NCBI RefSeq assembly: GCF_030064125.1 | Contig: NZ_CP125957.1 | Span: forward strand, 6,492,001-6,556,000 | Source: Pseudomonas sp. G2-4 | GTDB taxonomy: Bacteria > Pseudomonadota > Gammaproteobacteria > Pseudomonadales > Pseudomonadaceae | DNA: 64,000 bases | Direction of reading: 5' to 3' | In this document: positions 50,366 to 64,000 of the stretch, piece by piece | Layout: each line of letters begins with the position of its first letter | How positions within the stretch are numbered: position 1 is the stretch's first letter | Made by a program: the position numbers and the translations under genes | Notes under the pieces: model-generated | Databases searched by the model: none | Seen by the model: the letters and a program-made list of their open reading frames with translations, nothing else | What the model was told of the DNA's origin: nothing

Positions 50366-50394
50366 ATAAAAAAACCCCCTGAATTCAGGGGGTT
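50366..50394 (-). terminator. Rho-independent terminator of glmS
   Basis: Stem AACCCCCTGAA/TTCAGGGGGTT (50373-50394) followed on the minus strand by seven T. It lies about 50 bases after the glmS stop. The stem is perfect. Confidence 0.9.
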
Positions 50395-50443
50395 AGTTTT
50401 TACAAGCGCTTCAGATCGATGGACCTCAGCCTCCGTTGCATGC

Positions 50444-52276
50444 CTACTCAACCGTTACGGATTTCGCCAGGTTGCGCGGCTGGTCCACATCAGTGCCCTT
50501 GAGTACAGCAACGTAGTACGACAACAGCTGCAACGGGATGGTGTAGAGAATCGGCGACAGGATGTCGTGGATGTGCGGCATGTGCACCACGTGGGTGCCT
50601 TCGCCATTGGTCATGCCGGCCTTTTCATCAGCGAAGACAATCAACTGGCCGCCACGGGCACGTACTTCCTGCAGGTTGGACTTGAGCTTTTCCAGCAGCT
50701 CGTTGTTCGGGGCCACGGTGACCACCGGCATGTCGTTGTCCACCAGCGCCAGCGGACCGTGCTTGAGCTCGCCGGCCGGATAGGCCTCGGCGTGGATGTA
50801 GGAGATCTCCTTGAGCTTCAGGGCCCCTTCCATCGCTACCGGGAATTGCGCGCCACGACCGAGGAACAGGGTGTGGTTTTTCTCGGCGAACAGTTCGGCG
50901 ATTTTTTCCACGGTGCTGTCCATGGCCAAGGCTTCGCCCAGGCGGGTCGGCAGGCGACGCAGCTCTTCCACCAGTGTTGCCTCGACGCCCGCACCCAGCG
51001 TACCGCGCACCTGGCCCAGGGACAGGGTCAGCAACAACAAGCCCACCAGCTGCGTGGTAAACGCCTTGGTCGAAGCCACGCCTATTTCGCGGCCGGCCTG
51101 GGTCAGCAGGGTCAGGTCGGATTCACGCACCAGCGAGCTGATGCCGACGTTGCAGATCGCCAGGCTGGCGAGGAAACCCAGCTCCTTGGCGTTGCGCAGG
51201 GCGGCCAGGGTGTCGGCGGTTTCACCGGACTGGGAAATGGTGACGAACAGGGTGTCCGGTTGCACCACCACCTTGCGGTAGCGGAACTCGCTGGCCACTT
51301 CGACCTGGCAGGGAATACCGGCCAGTTCTTCGAGCCAATAACGGGCGACCATACCGGCATGATAGCTGGTGCCGCAGGCAACGATTTGCACGTTGCGCAC
51401 CTTGGCGAACAACTCGGCCGCCTGTGGGCCGAACGCCTGGACCAACACCTGGCCCTGGCTGATGCGCCCTTCCAGGGTACGTTGCACAACAGCCGGTTGT
51501 TCGTGGATTTCCTTGAGCATGAAGTGACGGAACTCGCCCTTGTCGGCGGCCTCGGCACCGTCGCGGTATTGGACGGTCTCGCGCTCTACAGGATTGCCAT
51601 CGATGTCCCAGATCTGCACGCTGTCGCGGCGGATTTCGGCGATGTCACCCTCTTCCAGGTACATGAAGCGGTCAGTGACTTGTCGTAGCGCCAACTGATC
51701 GGAAGCCAGGAAATTTTCCCCCAGGCCCAGGCCGATCACCAACGGGCTACCGCTGCGCGCCGCCACCAGGCGATCCGGTTGCTTCGCACTGATAACAGCC
51801 AGGCCATAAGCACCGTGCAGCTCCTTGACAGTCGCCTTGAGGGCCACGGTCAGGTCCGCCAGATCCTTGAGCTTGTGATTGAGCAAATGCGCAATGACTT
51901 CAGTGTCAGTATCCGAAGTGAACACATAGCCCAACGCCTTGAGCTGCTCACGCAGGGCTTCGTGGTTCTCGATAATGCCGTTGTGCACCACTGCCAGGTC
52001 GCCCGAGAAATGCGGGTGGGCGTTGCGCTCGCATGGCGCGCCATGGGTAGCCCAGCGGGTGTGGGCAATGCCCAGGCGCCCGATCAGCGGTTCGGCGTCC
52101 AGCGCCTGCTCCAACTCACTGACCTTGCCCGGACGCCGCACACGTTCGAGCTTTTCGTCATGGGTAAAAACCGCTACACCGGCGCTGTCGTAGCCGCGGT
52201 ATTCCAGGCGCTTGAGGCCTTCGAGCAAGATTGCAGTGATGTTGCGTTCAGCAACGGCGCCGACAATTCCACACAT
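50444..52276 (-). CDS. glmS: Glucosamine-6-phosphate synthase GlmS
   Basis: A 610-residue amidotransferase that makes glucosamine-6-phosphate from fructose-6-phosphate and glutamine, the first step of cell-wall and LPS amino-sugar synthesis. Cys2 ([12 protein letters not shown]) is the catalytic N-terminal glutaminase nucleophile; HTRWATHG and RGYDSAG follow, and two SIS domains (about 285-425, 460-600) contain ACGTSYHAG and [15 protein letters not shown]; the C-terminus ends [11 protein letters not shown] as usual. No glmS riboswitch-like structure is visible upstream; control probably comes through GlmR, whose gene is one base upstream. Confidence 0.97.
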   Translation of the reverse strand: MCGIVGAVAERNITAILLEGLKRLEYRGYDSAGVAVFTHDEKLERVRRPGKVSELEQALDAEPLIGRLGIAHTRWATHGAPCERNAHPHFSGDLAVVHNGIIENHEALREQLKALGYVFTSDTDTEVIAHLLNHKLKDLADLTVALKATVKELHGAYGLAVISAKQPDRLVAARSGSPLVIGLGLGENFLASDQLALRQVTDRFMYLEEGDIAEIRRDSVQIWDIDGNPVERETVQYRDGAEAADKGEFRHFMLKEIHEQPAVVQRTLEGRISQGQVLVQAFGPQAAELFAKVRNVQIVACGTSYHAGMVARYWLEELAGIPCQVEVASEFRYRKVVVQPDTLFVTISQSGETADTLAALRNAKELGFLASLAICNVGISSLVRESDLTLLTQAGREIGVASTKAFTTQLVGLLLLTLSLGQVRGTLGAGVEATLVEELRRLPTRLGEALAMDSTVEKIAELFAEKNHTLFLGRGAQFPVAMEGALKLKEISYIHAEAYPAGELKHGPLALVDNDMPVVTVAPNNELLEKLKSNLQEVRARGGQLIVFADEKAGMTNGEGTHVVHMPHIHDILSPILYTIPLQLLSYYVAVLKGTDVDQPRNLAKSVTVE

Positions 52277-52277
52277 G

Positions 52278-53054
52278 CTATTTCTCCTGGCTGACAGGCG
52301 CGCAGATCACAGTAATGCCGCGCGCCTGAATCTGATCGCGGGCCTCTACGGGCAGGCGATCATCGGTAATGAGGGTATGGACGCTGCTCCACGGCAGTTC
52401 CAGGTTGGGGATTTTCCGGCCGATCTTGTCGGCCTCCACCATCACGATCACCTCGCGGGCTACCTCAGCCATCACACGGCTGAGGCCCAGCAGTTCGTTG
52501 AAGGTGGTGGTACCACGAACCAGATCGATGCCGTCGGCGCCGATGAACAACTGGTCGAAGTCGTAGGAACGCAGAACCTGCTCGGCGACCTGGCCCTGGA
52601 ACGACTCGGAATGAGGGTCCCAAGTGCCACCGGTCATCAACAGCACCGGTTCATGCTCCAGTTCGCTCAAGGCGCTGGCAACGTGCAGGGAATTGGTCAT
52701 CACCACCAGGCCGGGTTGCTGGCCGAGTTCAGGAATCATGGCTGCCGTGGTGCTACCGCTGTCGATGATGATGCGCGCATGTTCGCGGATCCGCTTCACG
52801 GCGGCCCGGGCAATGGCTTGTTTGTATTTGGAGACGGTTTGCCCGTTATCAGCCACCAGCTCTTGCGGCATGGGGACTGCGCCACCGTAACGTCGCAGCA
52901 ACAAGCCGTTGGTTTCCAGGGCGGCGAGATCCTTGCGAATCGTAACCTCCGAGGTTTCGAAGCGCTTGGCCATTTCATCCACGCTCACCTCGCCCTGCGC
53001 TTGGAGCAAGGCGAGAATATTGTGGCGGCGTTGTGGCGTGTTGCGCTTTGACAT
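52278..53054 (-). CDS. glmR: DeoR-family regulator GlmR
   Basis: A 258-residue DeoR-type repressor. The winged helix (about 8-60) has [51 protein letters not shown], the DeoR signature, and the C-terminal sugar-phosphate domain includes [41 protein letters not shown] and FIGADGIDL. In Pseudomonas GlmR lies directly before glmS and responds to amino-sugar supply; the stop here is one base before glmS. A candidate operator (TTTCGA-T-TCGAAA) lies 12-24 bases upstream of its start. The family is certain and the role follows from the position. Confidence 0.9.
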   Translation of the reverse strand: MSKRNTPQRRHNILALLQAQGEVSVDEMAKRFETSEVTIRKDLAALETNGLLLRRYGGAVPMPQELVADNGQTVSKYKQAIARAAVKRIREHARIIIDSGSTTAAMIPELGQQPGLVVMTNSLHVASALSELEHEPVLLMTGGTWDPHSESFQGQVAEQVLRSYDFDQLFIGADGIDLVRGTTTFNELLGLSRVMAEVAREVIVMVEADKIGRKIPNLELPWSSVHTLITDDRLPVEARDQIQARGITVICAPVSQEK

Positions 53055-53065
53055 GGCTAGATAAG

Positions 53066-53078
53066 TTTCGATTCGAAA
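53066..53078. promoter_or_regulatory. Candidate GlmR operator (TTTCGA-T-TCGAAA)
   Basis: A perfect 13-bp palindrome in the glmR leader, with the TTTCG element typical of DeoR/GlpR-family sites. It would allow autoregulation of the glmR-glmS operon. Confidence 0.6.
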
Positions 53079-53155
53079 GATAACGTAACTAATCAAAACC
53101 TATTGCAGTGAAATCGTCAAGGTGAGGGAAGAAAAATTCAGAAATCATGCGTTTC

Positions 53156-53247
53156 CTGTGGGAGCGAGCTTGCTCGCGATTAGCGGTGGCTCAGCTGCAT
53201 TAATGCAGGATTTACCGTCGCTATCGCGAGCAAGCTCGCTCCCACAG
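53156..53247. repeat. REP doublet, type A
   Basis: Two inverted arms of CTGTGGGAGCGAGCTTGCTC between glmR and glmU, both intact, separated by about 40 bases; one arm has an extra T in GCGATTAG. Confidence 0.9.
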
Positions 53248-53264
53248 AGGGACCTGTGGATAAC

Positions 53265-54629
53265 CTAGCTTTTGATTTTTACCGGCCGTTTCCAGCCGTC
53301 AATATTGCGCTGCCGGGCGCGCGCCACAGCAAGTTGAGACTTATCCACATCCTGATTGATGGTTGAACCTGCGGCCGTGTTTGAACCATCAGCGATGGTC
53401 ACCGGCGCTACCAGCGAGTTATTGGAGCCGATGAACACATCCTCACCCAGCACGGTTTTCCACTTGTTGGCACCGTCGTAGTTGCAGGTGATGGTACCGG
53501 CGCCAATGTTGGTGCGAGCGCCGATTTCAGCATCGCCCAGGTAAGTCAGGTGACCGGCCTTGGCGCCTTCGCCCATGTGAGCATTCTTCAGCTCGACAAA
53601 GTTACCCACATGGGCGCGCGCTTCCAGCACGGTACCGGGACGCAGGCGGGCAAACGGGCCGGCATCGCTGCCTTCCCCCATGACCGCGCCGTCGAGGTGA
53701 CTGTTCGCCTTGATCACCACGCCTTTGCGCAGGGTGCTGTCCTTGATTACACAGTTCGGACCGATCACCACATCGTCTTCGATAACCACCTTGCCTTCGA
53801 GGATGACGTTGATATCGATGACCACATCACGCCCCACGCTGACGTCACCGCGCACGTCAAAACGAGCCGGGTCGCGCAGGGTCACGCCTTGCGCCATCAG
53901 GCGGCGGGCGGCACGCAGCTGGTAGTGACGTTCCAGCTCGGCCAGTTGCCGACGATCGTTGGCGCCCTGCACTTCCATGGCGTCCAACGGTTGCTCGGTG
54001 GCTACCGTCAGACCGTCGCTGACGGCCATGGCGATCACATCGGTCAGGTAGTACTCGCCTTGGGCGTTGTTGTTCGACAAGCGGCCCATCCACTCACCCA
54101 GGCGCTCAGCCGGTACGGCCAAAATCCCGGTGTTGCCCTCGGTGATAGCGCGCTGGACCTCGTTAGCGTCCTTCTGCTCGACGATGGCAGTCACCTGGCC
54201 ATCGGCGTTGCGCACAATGCGGCCATACCCGGTAGGGTCCTCCAGCACGACGGTCAACAAACCCAACTGCTGTGGAGCGACATGCTTGAGCAGGCGCTGC
54301 AAGGTCTCGACTTCGATCAGCGGCACGTCGCCATAAAGAATCAGCACCGTATCGGCGGTAATGAACGGCACGGCCTGGGCCACCGCATGACCGGTCCCCA
54401 ATTGCTTGTCCTGCAGGACGAAATTCAGGTCATCAGCCGCCAGGCGCTCACGTACCGCATCGGCACCGTGGCCGATCACCACATGAATGCGCTGTGGATC
54501 AAGTTGCCGGGCGCTGTGGATAACATGGCCGAGCATGGAATTGCCAGCCACCGGGTGCAAGACCTTGGGCAGCGCCGAACGCATGCGGGTGCCTTGACCG
54601 GCCGCGAGGATAACGATTTCGAGAGACAT
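53265..54629 (-). CDS. glmU: Bifunctional GlmU (N-acetylglucosamine-1-P uridyltransferase / GlcN-1-P acetyltransferase)
   Basis: A 454-residue enzyme that makes UDP-GlcNAc. The uridyltransferase domain (about 1-228) contains [26 protein letters not shown] and GEYYLTDVI; the left-handed beta-helix acetyltransferase domain (about 250-454) has hexapeptide repeats and [23 protein letters not shown] with the catalytic His region. The C-terminus is close to the usual [13 protein letters not shown]. It is a separate transcript from glmS-glmR and is downstream of the atp operon on the same strand, separated by the atpC terminator. Confidence 0.97.
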   Translation of the reverse strand: MSLEIVILAAGQGTRMRSALPKVLHPVAGNSMLGHVIHSARQLDPQRIHVVIGHGADAVRERLAADDLNFVLQDKQLGTGHAVAQAVPFITADTVLILYGDVPLIEVETLQRLLKHVAPQQLGLLTVVLEDPTGYGRIVRNADGQVTAIVEQKDANEVQRAITEGNTGILAVPAERLGEWMGRLSNNNAQGEYYLTDVIAMAVSDGLTVATEQPLDAMEVQGANDRRQLAELERHYQLRAARRLMAQGVTLRDPARFDVRGDVSVGRDVVIDINVILEGKVVIEDDVVIGPNCVIKDSTLRKGVVIKANSHLDGAVMGEGSDAGPFARLRPGTVLEARAHVGNFVELKNAHMGEGAKAGHLTYLGDAEIGARTNIGAGTITCNYDGANKWKTVLGEDVFIGSNNSLVAPVTIADGSNTAAGSTINQDVDKSQLAVARARQRNIDGWKRPVKIKS

Positions 54630-54690
54630 GACTGGCTACCAATCCTGGGTGGTCAGCGGCTGCGACCAGAAGATGAATGTCGGGAAAAAG

Positions 54691-54718
54691 AAAAAGGGTA
54701 GCCGAGGCTACCCTTTTT
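54691..54718 (-). terminator. Terminator of the atp operon
   Basis: AAAAAGGGTAGCC-GA-GGCTACCCTTTTT stem, 27 bases after atpC. It is perfect and has A/T runs on both sides, so it may act in both directions. Confidence 0.9.
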
Positions 54719-54744
54719 AATCAATCGCACAGAAAGCAGACGGC

Positions 54745-55170
54745 TTAGCCGCCGAACTTCTTGCGGATCTGCTGGACGGTGCGCAGCTGGGCTGCGGCCT
54801 CGGCCAGACGAGCAGCAGCAGAACCGTAGTCGAACTCCGCGCCCCGCTCGTGCAAAGCCTTCTCGGCAGCCTTGACGGCTTCCTGAGCAGAGGCTTCATC
54901 CAGGTCGGCAGCACGTTGCACGGTGTCGGCAAGTACCATCACTCTGTTCGGCTGAACCTCGAGGAAACCACCGGAGATGTAATACACCTCGGCTTCCCCG
55001 CCCTGCTTGATCAAGCGGATCGGACCTGGTTTCAGATTCGTGATCAGCGGTGCGTGACCCAAGGCGATACCAAGATCACCCAGCTCACCATGCGCAATCA
55101 CCATCTCGACCAGACCGGAGAAGATTTCCCCTTCCGCACTGACGATATCGCAATGGACTGTCATAGCCAT
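54745..55170 (-). CDS. atpC: ATP synthase epsilon subunit
   Basis: A 141-residue subunit of the central stalk; it couples rotation and can inhibit ATP hydrolysis. The N-terminal beta-sandwich ([41 protein letters not shown]) and the C-terminal two-helix domain ([33 protein letters not shown]) are both complete. It is the last gene of the atpIBEFHAGDC operon, followed by a strong terminator. Confidence 0.96.
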   Translation of the reverse strand: MAMTVHCDIVSAEGEIFSGLVEMVIAHGELGDLGIALGHAPLITNLKPGPIRLIKQGGEAEVYYISGGFLEVQPNRVMVLADTVQRAADLDEASAQEAVKAAEKALHERGAEFDYGSAAARLAEAAAQLRTVQQIRKKFGG

Positions 55171-55215
55171 CTGATTGCCTCAACCTAAATTAGCGCCCGT
55201 TACCGGGCGCCGGGA

Positions 55216-56619
<1,404 letters not shown>

Positions 56620-57480
56620 TTAAACCGCGGCAGCGCCGCCGACGATTTCCGAGATCTCTTGGGTGATCGCAGCCTGACGCGCCTTGTTGTAGATCAGCTG
56701 CAAATCGCTGATCAAATCACCGGCGTTGTCGGTAGCGTTCTTCATCGCGATCATCCGCGCCGCTTGTTCAGCTGCGTTGTTCTCGACCACCGCCTGGTAC
56801 ACCTGCGACTCCACGTAGCGGACCATCAAGCCGTCAAGCAGCTCCTTGGCATCCGGTTCGTAGAGGTAGTCCCAGTGGTGCTTGAGTTCCTGTTCCGGGG
56901 TCGCCACCAGTGGGATCAATTGCTCCACGGTTGGCTGTTGCGTCATGGTGTTGATGAACTTGTTGGATACCACGGACAGACGGTCAATCCGGCCTTCCAG
57001 GTATGCATCCAGCATCACCTTGACGCTGCCGATCAGATCATTGATCGACGGCTCTTCACCCAGGTGGCTGATAGCGGCGACGACGTTTCCGCCGAAGTTG
57101 CGGAAGAATGCCGCACCCTTGCTACCAACCACGCACAGATCGATCTCGACGCCTTGTTCACGGTTTGCAGCCATGTCCTTGACCAGGGCCTTGAACAGGT
57201 TGGTGTTCAAGCCACCGCACAGACCACGGTCACTGCTCACCACGACGTAACCGACGCGCTTGATGGCGCGGTCGATCATGAACGGGTGGCGATATTCCGG
57301 GTTGGCGTTGGCCAGATGACCAATAACCTGGCGGATGCGCTCCGCATAAGGACGGCTAGCAGCCATGCGCATTTGTGCCTTGCGCATTTTACTGACCGCC
57401 ACTTTTTCCATGGCGCTGGTAATCTTTTGCGTGCTTTTGATGCTCGCAATCTTACTGCGAATCTCTTTTGCGCCTGCCAT
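56620..57480 (-). CDS. atpG: ATP synthase gamma subunit
   Basis: A 286-residue central-shaft subunit. The N-terminal helix [35 protein letters not shown] and the C-terminal helix [39 protein letters not shown] form the coiled coil that rotates inside alpha3beta3; [15 protein letters not shown] is the conserved Rossmann-like segment. It follows atpA by 50 bases. Confidence 0.97.
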   Translation of the reverse strand: MAGAKEIRSKIASIKSTQKITSAMEKVAVSKMRKAQMRMAASRPYAERIRQVIGHLANANPEYRHPFMIDRAIKRVGYVVVSSDRGLCGGLNTNLFKALVKDMAANREQGVEIDLCVVGSKGAAFFRNFGGNVVAAISHLGEEPSINDLIGSVKVMLDAYLEGRIDRLSVVSNKFINTMTQQPTVEQLIPLVATPEQELKHHWDYLYEPDAKELLDGLMVRYVESQVYQAVVENNAAEQAARMIAMKNATDNAGDLISDLQLIYNKARQAAITQEISEIVGGAAAV

Positions 57481-57530
57481 GTAACACCTATCAGGTTAGC
57501 AAGCGGGAGCCTTGCGGCTCCCGCTGCGGC

Positions 57531-59075
<1,545 letters not shown>

Positions 59076-59096
59076 TGCTCTGCTGCCCCTTCAAAC

Positions 59097-59633
59097 TCAA
59101 GATTTCAATGCTTCGGCAAGTTTCGCGAGTTTGCCGCGAATCGAGCCATCGATAACCAGGTCGCCGGCGCGGATTACAACGCCCCCTATCAGGGACTTGT
59201 CTTCCTCGACTTGCAGGCGCACTTCCCGGTTGAGTCGTGCACTGAGAACCTTGGCGAGTTTGTCTTGCTGTTCTTGGTTCAATGCAAAAGCACTGGTCAC
59301 TTCCACGTCTACCGACTTCTCTTGCTCGGCCTTGTACAGGTCGAAAAGAGCGGCAATCTCCGGCAGAAGCGGGAGACGGTCGTTTTCGGCAACGACGTGG
59401 ATGAAATTCTGTACCTTGGCATCGAACTTGTCGCCGCACACGTCAATGAACGTGGCGGCCTTTTCTGCGCTCGTCAGTCGCGGGGCCTTGAGCACGCGCT
59501 GCATGGTGTCGTCTTGCGACACCGCTGCTGCCAGGCCGAGCATGGCTGACCAATTGGCCAGTTGCTGGTGGGCCTGAGCGTGCTCGAAGGCCGCCTTAGC
59601 GTAAGGTCGGGCCAACGTGGTCAGTTCTGCCAT
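59097..59633 (-). CDS. atpH: ATP synthase delta subunit
   Basis: A 178-residue peripheral-stalk subunit that links F1 alpha to the b subunits. It starts [20 protein letters not shown] and ends with the conserved [32 protein letters not shown]. It follows atpF by 12 bases and is of normal length. Confidence 0.95.
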   Translation of the reverse strand: MAELTTLARPYAKAAFEHAQAHQQLANWSAMLGLAAAVSQDDTMQRVLKAPRLTSAEKAATFIDVCGDKFDAKVQNFIHVVAENDRLPLLPEIAALFDLYKAEQEKSVDVEVTSAFALNQEQQDKLAKVLSARLNREVRLQVEEDKSLIGGVVIRAGDLVIDGSIRGKLAKLAEALKS

Positions 59634-59645
59634 GATCGCCCTCGC

Positions 59646-60116
59646 TTAGATTTCAGCAGCCAGTTGGTTAACCAGCTCTGCGTGCGCGTTTTGATCGATT
59701 GTGGCACCCAGGATCTTCGAAGCACCGCCAACGGCCAGGCTACCCACTTGGGCACGCAGCGCGTCTTTGACACTGTTGATTTCCTGTTCGATCTCGGCCT
59801 GAGCCTGAGCCTTCACACGGTCAGCTTCGACGCGAGCCTGTTCACGGGCTTCGTCGACAATCTGGGTACCGCGTTTCTTGGCTTGCTCGATGATTTCAGC
59901 TGCTTGAGCTTTCGCTTCGCGCAGTTGCTGACCCACTTTTTCATGGGCCAACTCCAGGTCGCGAGCTGCACGGCTGGCAGCGTCCAGACCATCAGCGATC
60001 TTCTTTTGACGTTCGTGCAATGCCGCAATGACCGGAGGCCATACGAACTTCATGCAGAACAGTACAAAAATCAGGAACGCAACGGACTGGCCAATCAGGG
60101 TCGCATTAATGTTCAC
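59646..60116 (-). CDS. atpF: ATP synthase b subunit
   Basis: A 156-residue peripheral-stalk subunit. One N-terminal membrane helix ([20 protein letters not shown]) is followed by [21 protein letters not shown] and a long heptad-rich helix ([24 protein letters not shown]...) that dimerises. It lies 58 bases after atpE. Confidence 0.96.
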   Translation of the reverse strand: MNINATLIGQSVAFLIFVLFCMKFVWPPVIAALHERQKKIADGLDAASRAARDLELAHEKVGQQLREAKAQAAEIIEQAKKRGTQIVDEAREQARVEADRVKAQAQAEIEQEINSVKDALRAQVGSLAVGGASKILGATIDQNAHAELVNQLAAEI

Positions 60117-60174
60117 GCCAACACCTCGCAGTTACGTTGTCCATCACACCAATTCACTCGAAACATCCGAGCAA

Positions 60175-61858
<1,684 letters not shown>

Positions 61859-61932
61859 CGCTTTTGCTCTCCAATGGTCGGCCGCCATAATTCAATAACT
61901 TGGCATAATTTGTGCCGACAAAATGCGCGCAG

Positions 61933-61961
61933 AGTATAGGGGCGGTTCTGCCCCTATTCAA
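61933..61961 (-). promoter_or_regulatory. Sigma-70 promoter of the atp operon, with a dyad in the spacer
   Basis: Minus-strand -35 TTGAAT (61956-61961), 17-base spacer and -10 TATACT (61933-61938). The spacer and hexamer edges form ATAGGGGC-N6-GCCCCTAT (61936-61957), an 8-bp perfect inverted repeat. Confidence 0.7.
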
Positions 61962-62006
61962 CTGCTAGGTAGTGATTTCCGACTGCGCGCTACATGAGCA
62001 ATTGTT

Positions 62007-62879
62007 TCAGCGAATGTGCGCAAGGACACCCTGTAGCTCATCAAGTGAGTTATAGCCAATCACCAATTGCCCTTTGCCCTTCTTACCGTGGCGAATCTGC
62101 ACCGCAGAGCCCAGGCGCTCGGCCAGGCGCTGCTCCAGGCGAGCGATATCCGGATCGGTTTTAGGCGCTTCGACAGGGGCCGGTTTGCCGCTCAGCCACT
62201 GACGCACCAGTGCCTCGGTTTGGCGCACGGTGAGGCCTCGTGCGACAACATGTCGCGCCCCTTCAACTTGTTGATTTTCCGGCAAACCGAGCAATGCCCG
62301 GGCATGACCCATTTCCAGATCACCGTGGGACAACATGGTCTTGATGACTTCCGGCAGCGCAATCAGCCGCAACAGATTGGCCACGGTTACGCGGGACTTG
62401 CCCACCGCTTCGGCGACCTGTTGCTGGGTCAACTGGAACTCCTGCTGCAAACGTTGCAGGGCCACGGCTTCTTCAATCGGGTTGAGGTCTTCACGCTGGA
62501 TGTTCTCGATCAGCGCCATGGCAATGGCGGTTTCATCCGGCACATCACGGACCATCGCCGGGATGGTTTCCTGGCCGGCCTGCTGGCTGGCGCGCCAGCG
62601 ACGTTCGCCGGCGATGATCTCAAAGCGTCCGTTGGCGATCGGACGCACCACGATCGGCTGCATCACGCCCTGGCTCTTGATCGACAGGGCCAGTTCTTCC
62701 AACGCCTGGGGATCCATGTCCCGACGTGGCTGATATTTGCCACGCTGGATCAGGTCCAGAGGCAGGTGCTGCAACTCGCGCTGATCGACCTGCACGGCCT
62801 GCTCTTCCAGCGAACTGACAGTGGGACCACTGAGCAGTGCATCCAGTCCACGTCCGAGACCTCGTTTCTTGACGGCCAT
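62007..62879 (-). CDS. parB: Chromosome partitioning protein ParB
   Basis: A 290-residue DNA-binding CTPase that loads at parS and spreads. The N-terminal domain has the CTP motif GERRWRASQQAG and PRRDMDPQALEELALSI; the central HTH is LTQQQVAEAVGKSRVTVANLLRLIALP; the C-terminal dimer domain is at about 240-290. It lies nine bases after parA. Three parS sites are found at 21.1, 21.6 and 31.0 kb of this window. Confidence 0.96.
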   Translation of the reverse strand: MAVKKRGLGRGLDALLSGPTVSSLEEQAVQVDQRELQHLPLDLIQRGKYQPRRDMDPQALEELALSIKSQGVMQPIVVRPIANGRFEIIAGERRWRASQQAGQETIPAMVRDVPDETAIAMALIENIQREDLNPIEEAVALQRLQQEFQLTQQQVAEAVGKSRVTVANLLRLIALPEVIKTMLSHGDLEMGHARALLGLPENQQVEGARHVVARGLTVRQTEALVRQWLSGKPAPVEAPKTDPDIARLEQRLAERLGSAVQIRHGKKGKGQLVIGYNSLDELQGVLAHIR

Positions 62880-62888
62880 GGGGTTTCC

Positions 62889-63686
62889 TTAAGTTGGCTG
62901 GGCTGCAGCGGTGCGTGGATTACGGCGCTGACGGCGAACCATCTCGCCTGCCAGGGCCAGGTAGGCCAGCGCACCGCGGGATTGTTTGTCGTAGGCCAAG
63001 GCCGGCATGCCGTAGCTCGGTGCTTCGGCCAGGCGGATGTTACGCGGAATGACCGTGTCGTAGAGTTGCTCGCCGAAGTGTTCCTTGAGCTGGGCCGATA
63101 CGTCGTTCATCAGGCTCAGGCGCGGGTCGTACATGGTCCGCAGCAGCCCTTCGACTTTCAGTTCCGGGTTCAGCAGTTCGGCGATGCGCTTGATGTTATC
63201 CACAAGGTCGCTCAAGCCTTCAAGGGCGAAGTACTCGCACTGCATGGGGATAATCACCCCATCGGCGGCCACCAGGGCATTGAGGGTCAGCATCGACAGC
63301 GACGGCGGACAATCAATCAGGATGTAGTCGTAGTTTTCCCGGATCGGCGCCAAGGCGCTACGCAGACGGCTTTCCTTCATCTGCATTTCCAGCAGCACCA
63401 CTTCGGCGGCCGTCAGGTCACGGTTGGCCGGCAGCAGTTGATAACCGCCGTGTTCGGAAAAATGCATAGCCTGACCCAGATCGCACTCTCCGATCAGGAC
63501 GTCGTAGATGGAGTTTTCCAGGCCATGTTTATCCACACCGCTACCCATGGTGGCGTTGCCCTGTGGATCGAGATCGATCAACAGCACCCGGCGCTTGGTC
63601 GCGACCAGGGATGCTGCGAGGTTGATACAGGTGGTGGTCTTGCCCACACCACCCTTCTGGTTCGCTATCGCGAATACCTTAGCCAT
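62889..63686 (-). CDS. parA: Chromosome partitioning ATPase ParA (Soj)
   Basis: A 265-residue deviant Walker ATPase that moves ParB-parS complexes. The start MAKVFAIANQKGGVGKTTTC carries the Walker A motif with signature Lys, followed by LIDLDPQGNATMGSG and ILIDCPPSLSMLTLNAL. ATG 63686 is preferred over the in-frame 63704 start. It is 18 bases after rsmG and followed closely by parB. Confidence 0.95.
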   Translation of the reverse strand: MAKVFAIANQKGGVGKTTTCINLAASLVATKRRVLLIDLDPQGNATMGSGVDKHGLENSIYDVLIGECDLGQAMHFSEHGGYQLLPANRDLTAAEVVLLEMQMKESRLRSALAPIRENYDYILIDCPPSLSMLTLNALVAADGVIIPMQCEYFALEGLSDLVDNIKRIAELLNPELKVEGLLRTMYDPRLSLMNDVSAQLKEHFGEQLYDTVIPRNIRLAEAPSYGMPALAYDKQSRGALAYLALAGEMVRRQRRNPRTAAAQPT

Positions 63687-63704
63687 TCTTGCTTGTGTTC
63701 CCAA

Positions 63705-64000
63705 TCATGCCGTGCGGCGCAGTATCAGCAGATGGCGTTGGCCTTGGCAACCGGGTACGGCCAAGGCGTGTTCGCTATCGAGGTGGAAGTCTGCCGGCAA
63801 TGCTACCAGCTCATCGGCCGGATGAACGCCCTTCATTGCCAGCCAGCGCGTGTCGGCGTCGCCCAGATGGCGAGTCCAGTTGCTGAAGTTCTCCATGCTG
63901 CTGAACGCCCGGGAGATGATCCCGTTGAAAGGTTGTGCAGGCTGGAACGCTTCGACACGGCTGTGGATAACTTGCAGGTTATCCAGTTTGAGTTCGAGTT
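63705..64000 (-). CDS. rsmG: 16S rRNA (guanine527-N7)-methyltransferase RsmG (partial, N-terminus outside window)
   Basis: Only the C-terminal ~98 codons lie in the window. The sequence [21 protein letters not shown] and [12 protein letters not shown] is the end of the SAM-dependent RsmG (GidB) fold, which methylates G527 of 16S rRNA. The gene is cut at the right edge at 64000. It starts the rsmG-parA-parB run. Confidence 0.9.
   Translation of the reverse strand, partial: LELKLDNLQVIHSRVEAFQPAQPFNGIISRAFSSMENFSNWTRHLGDADTRWLAMKGVHPADELVALPADFHLDSEHALAVPGCQGQRHLLILRRTA

Overview
The window is a contiguous piece of a Pseudomonas chromosome, most likely from the P. fluorescens complex, just to one side of the replication origin. 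Three things support this. The right end carries rsmG-parA-parB-atpIBEFHAGDC-glmU-glmR-glmS in the usual Pseudomonas order. The proteins (two-subunit pyruvate carboxylase, RccR, UvrD, PdxY, ClsA) are of clear Pseudomonas type. Intergenic spaces hold the REP inverted repeats typical of fluorescent pseudomonads. I see no rRNA, tRNA, CRISPR array, insertion sequence or prophage.

Layout. 1-5.4 kb: central carbon metabolism (oadA/pycA pyruvate carboxylase with a divergent LysR regulator, then rccR with a palindromic operator). 5.4-9.3 kb: a low-GC orphan gene and a large PAS-GGDEF-EAL membrane protein. 9.3-17.3 kb: uvrD and housekeeping or conserved genes (Tim44-like, SMI1/KNR4, CPA2 antiporter, thioesterase, pdxY, DUF3301). 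17.3-24.5 kb: a zinc-economy island with two CobW-family GTPases, a DUF1826 protein, two secreted small proteins, folE2 and a metal ABC importer, with two palindromic Zur-type boxes. 24.6-27.9 kb: DUF3617 and two lipid enzymes (clsA, cfa). 28-34 kb: a translationally coupled operon of three SPFH (HflK/HflC-like) membrane proteins and a P1B-type metal ATPase, one SPFH protein having a very His-rich N-terminus. 34-44 kb: lpd, an envelope TPR/DUF3142 pair, a GST with a LysR regulator, an LTA-synthase-family protein and nudK. 44-50.2 kb: a sugar-acid operon (TctCBA transporter, L-talarate/galactarate dehydratase, FAD oxidase) behind a strong promoter that overlaps a perfect 20-bp operator. 50.4-64 kb: glmS-glmR, glmU, the whole F1Fo ATP synthase operon, and parAB.

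Three parS sites lie at 21.1, 21.6 and 31.0 kb, over 30 kb from parAB. The most interesting and least explained unit is the SPFH triad plus P1B ATPase. The best regulatory observations are the paired Zur boxes, the tct promoter/operator, the RccR operator, the GlmR operator candidate, and the dyad inside the atp promoter. All functional calls come from reading motifs and remembered family sequences; no database search was run.
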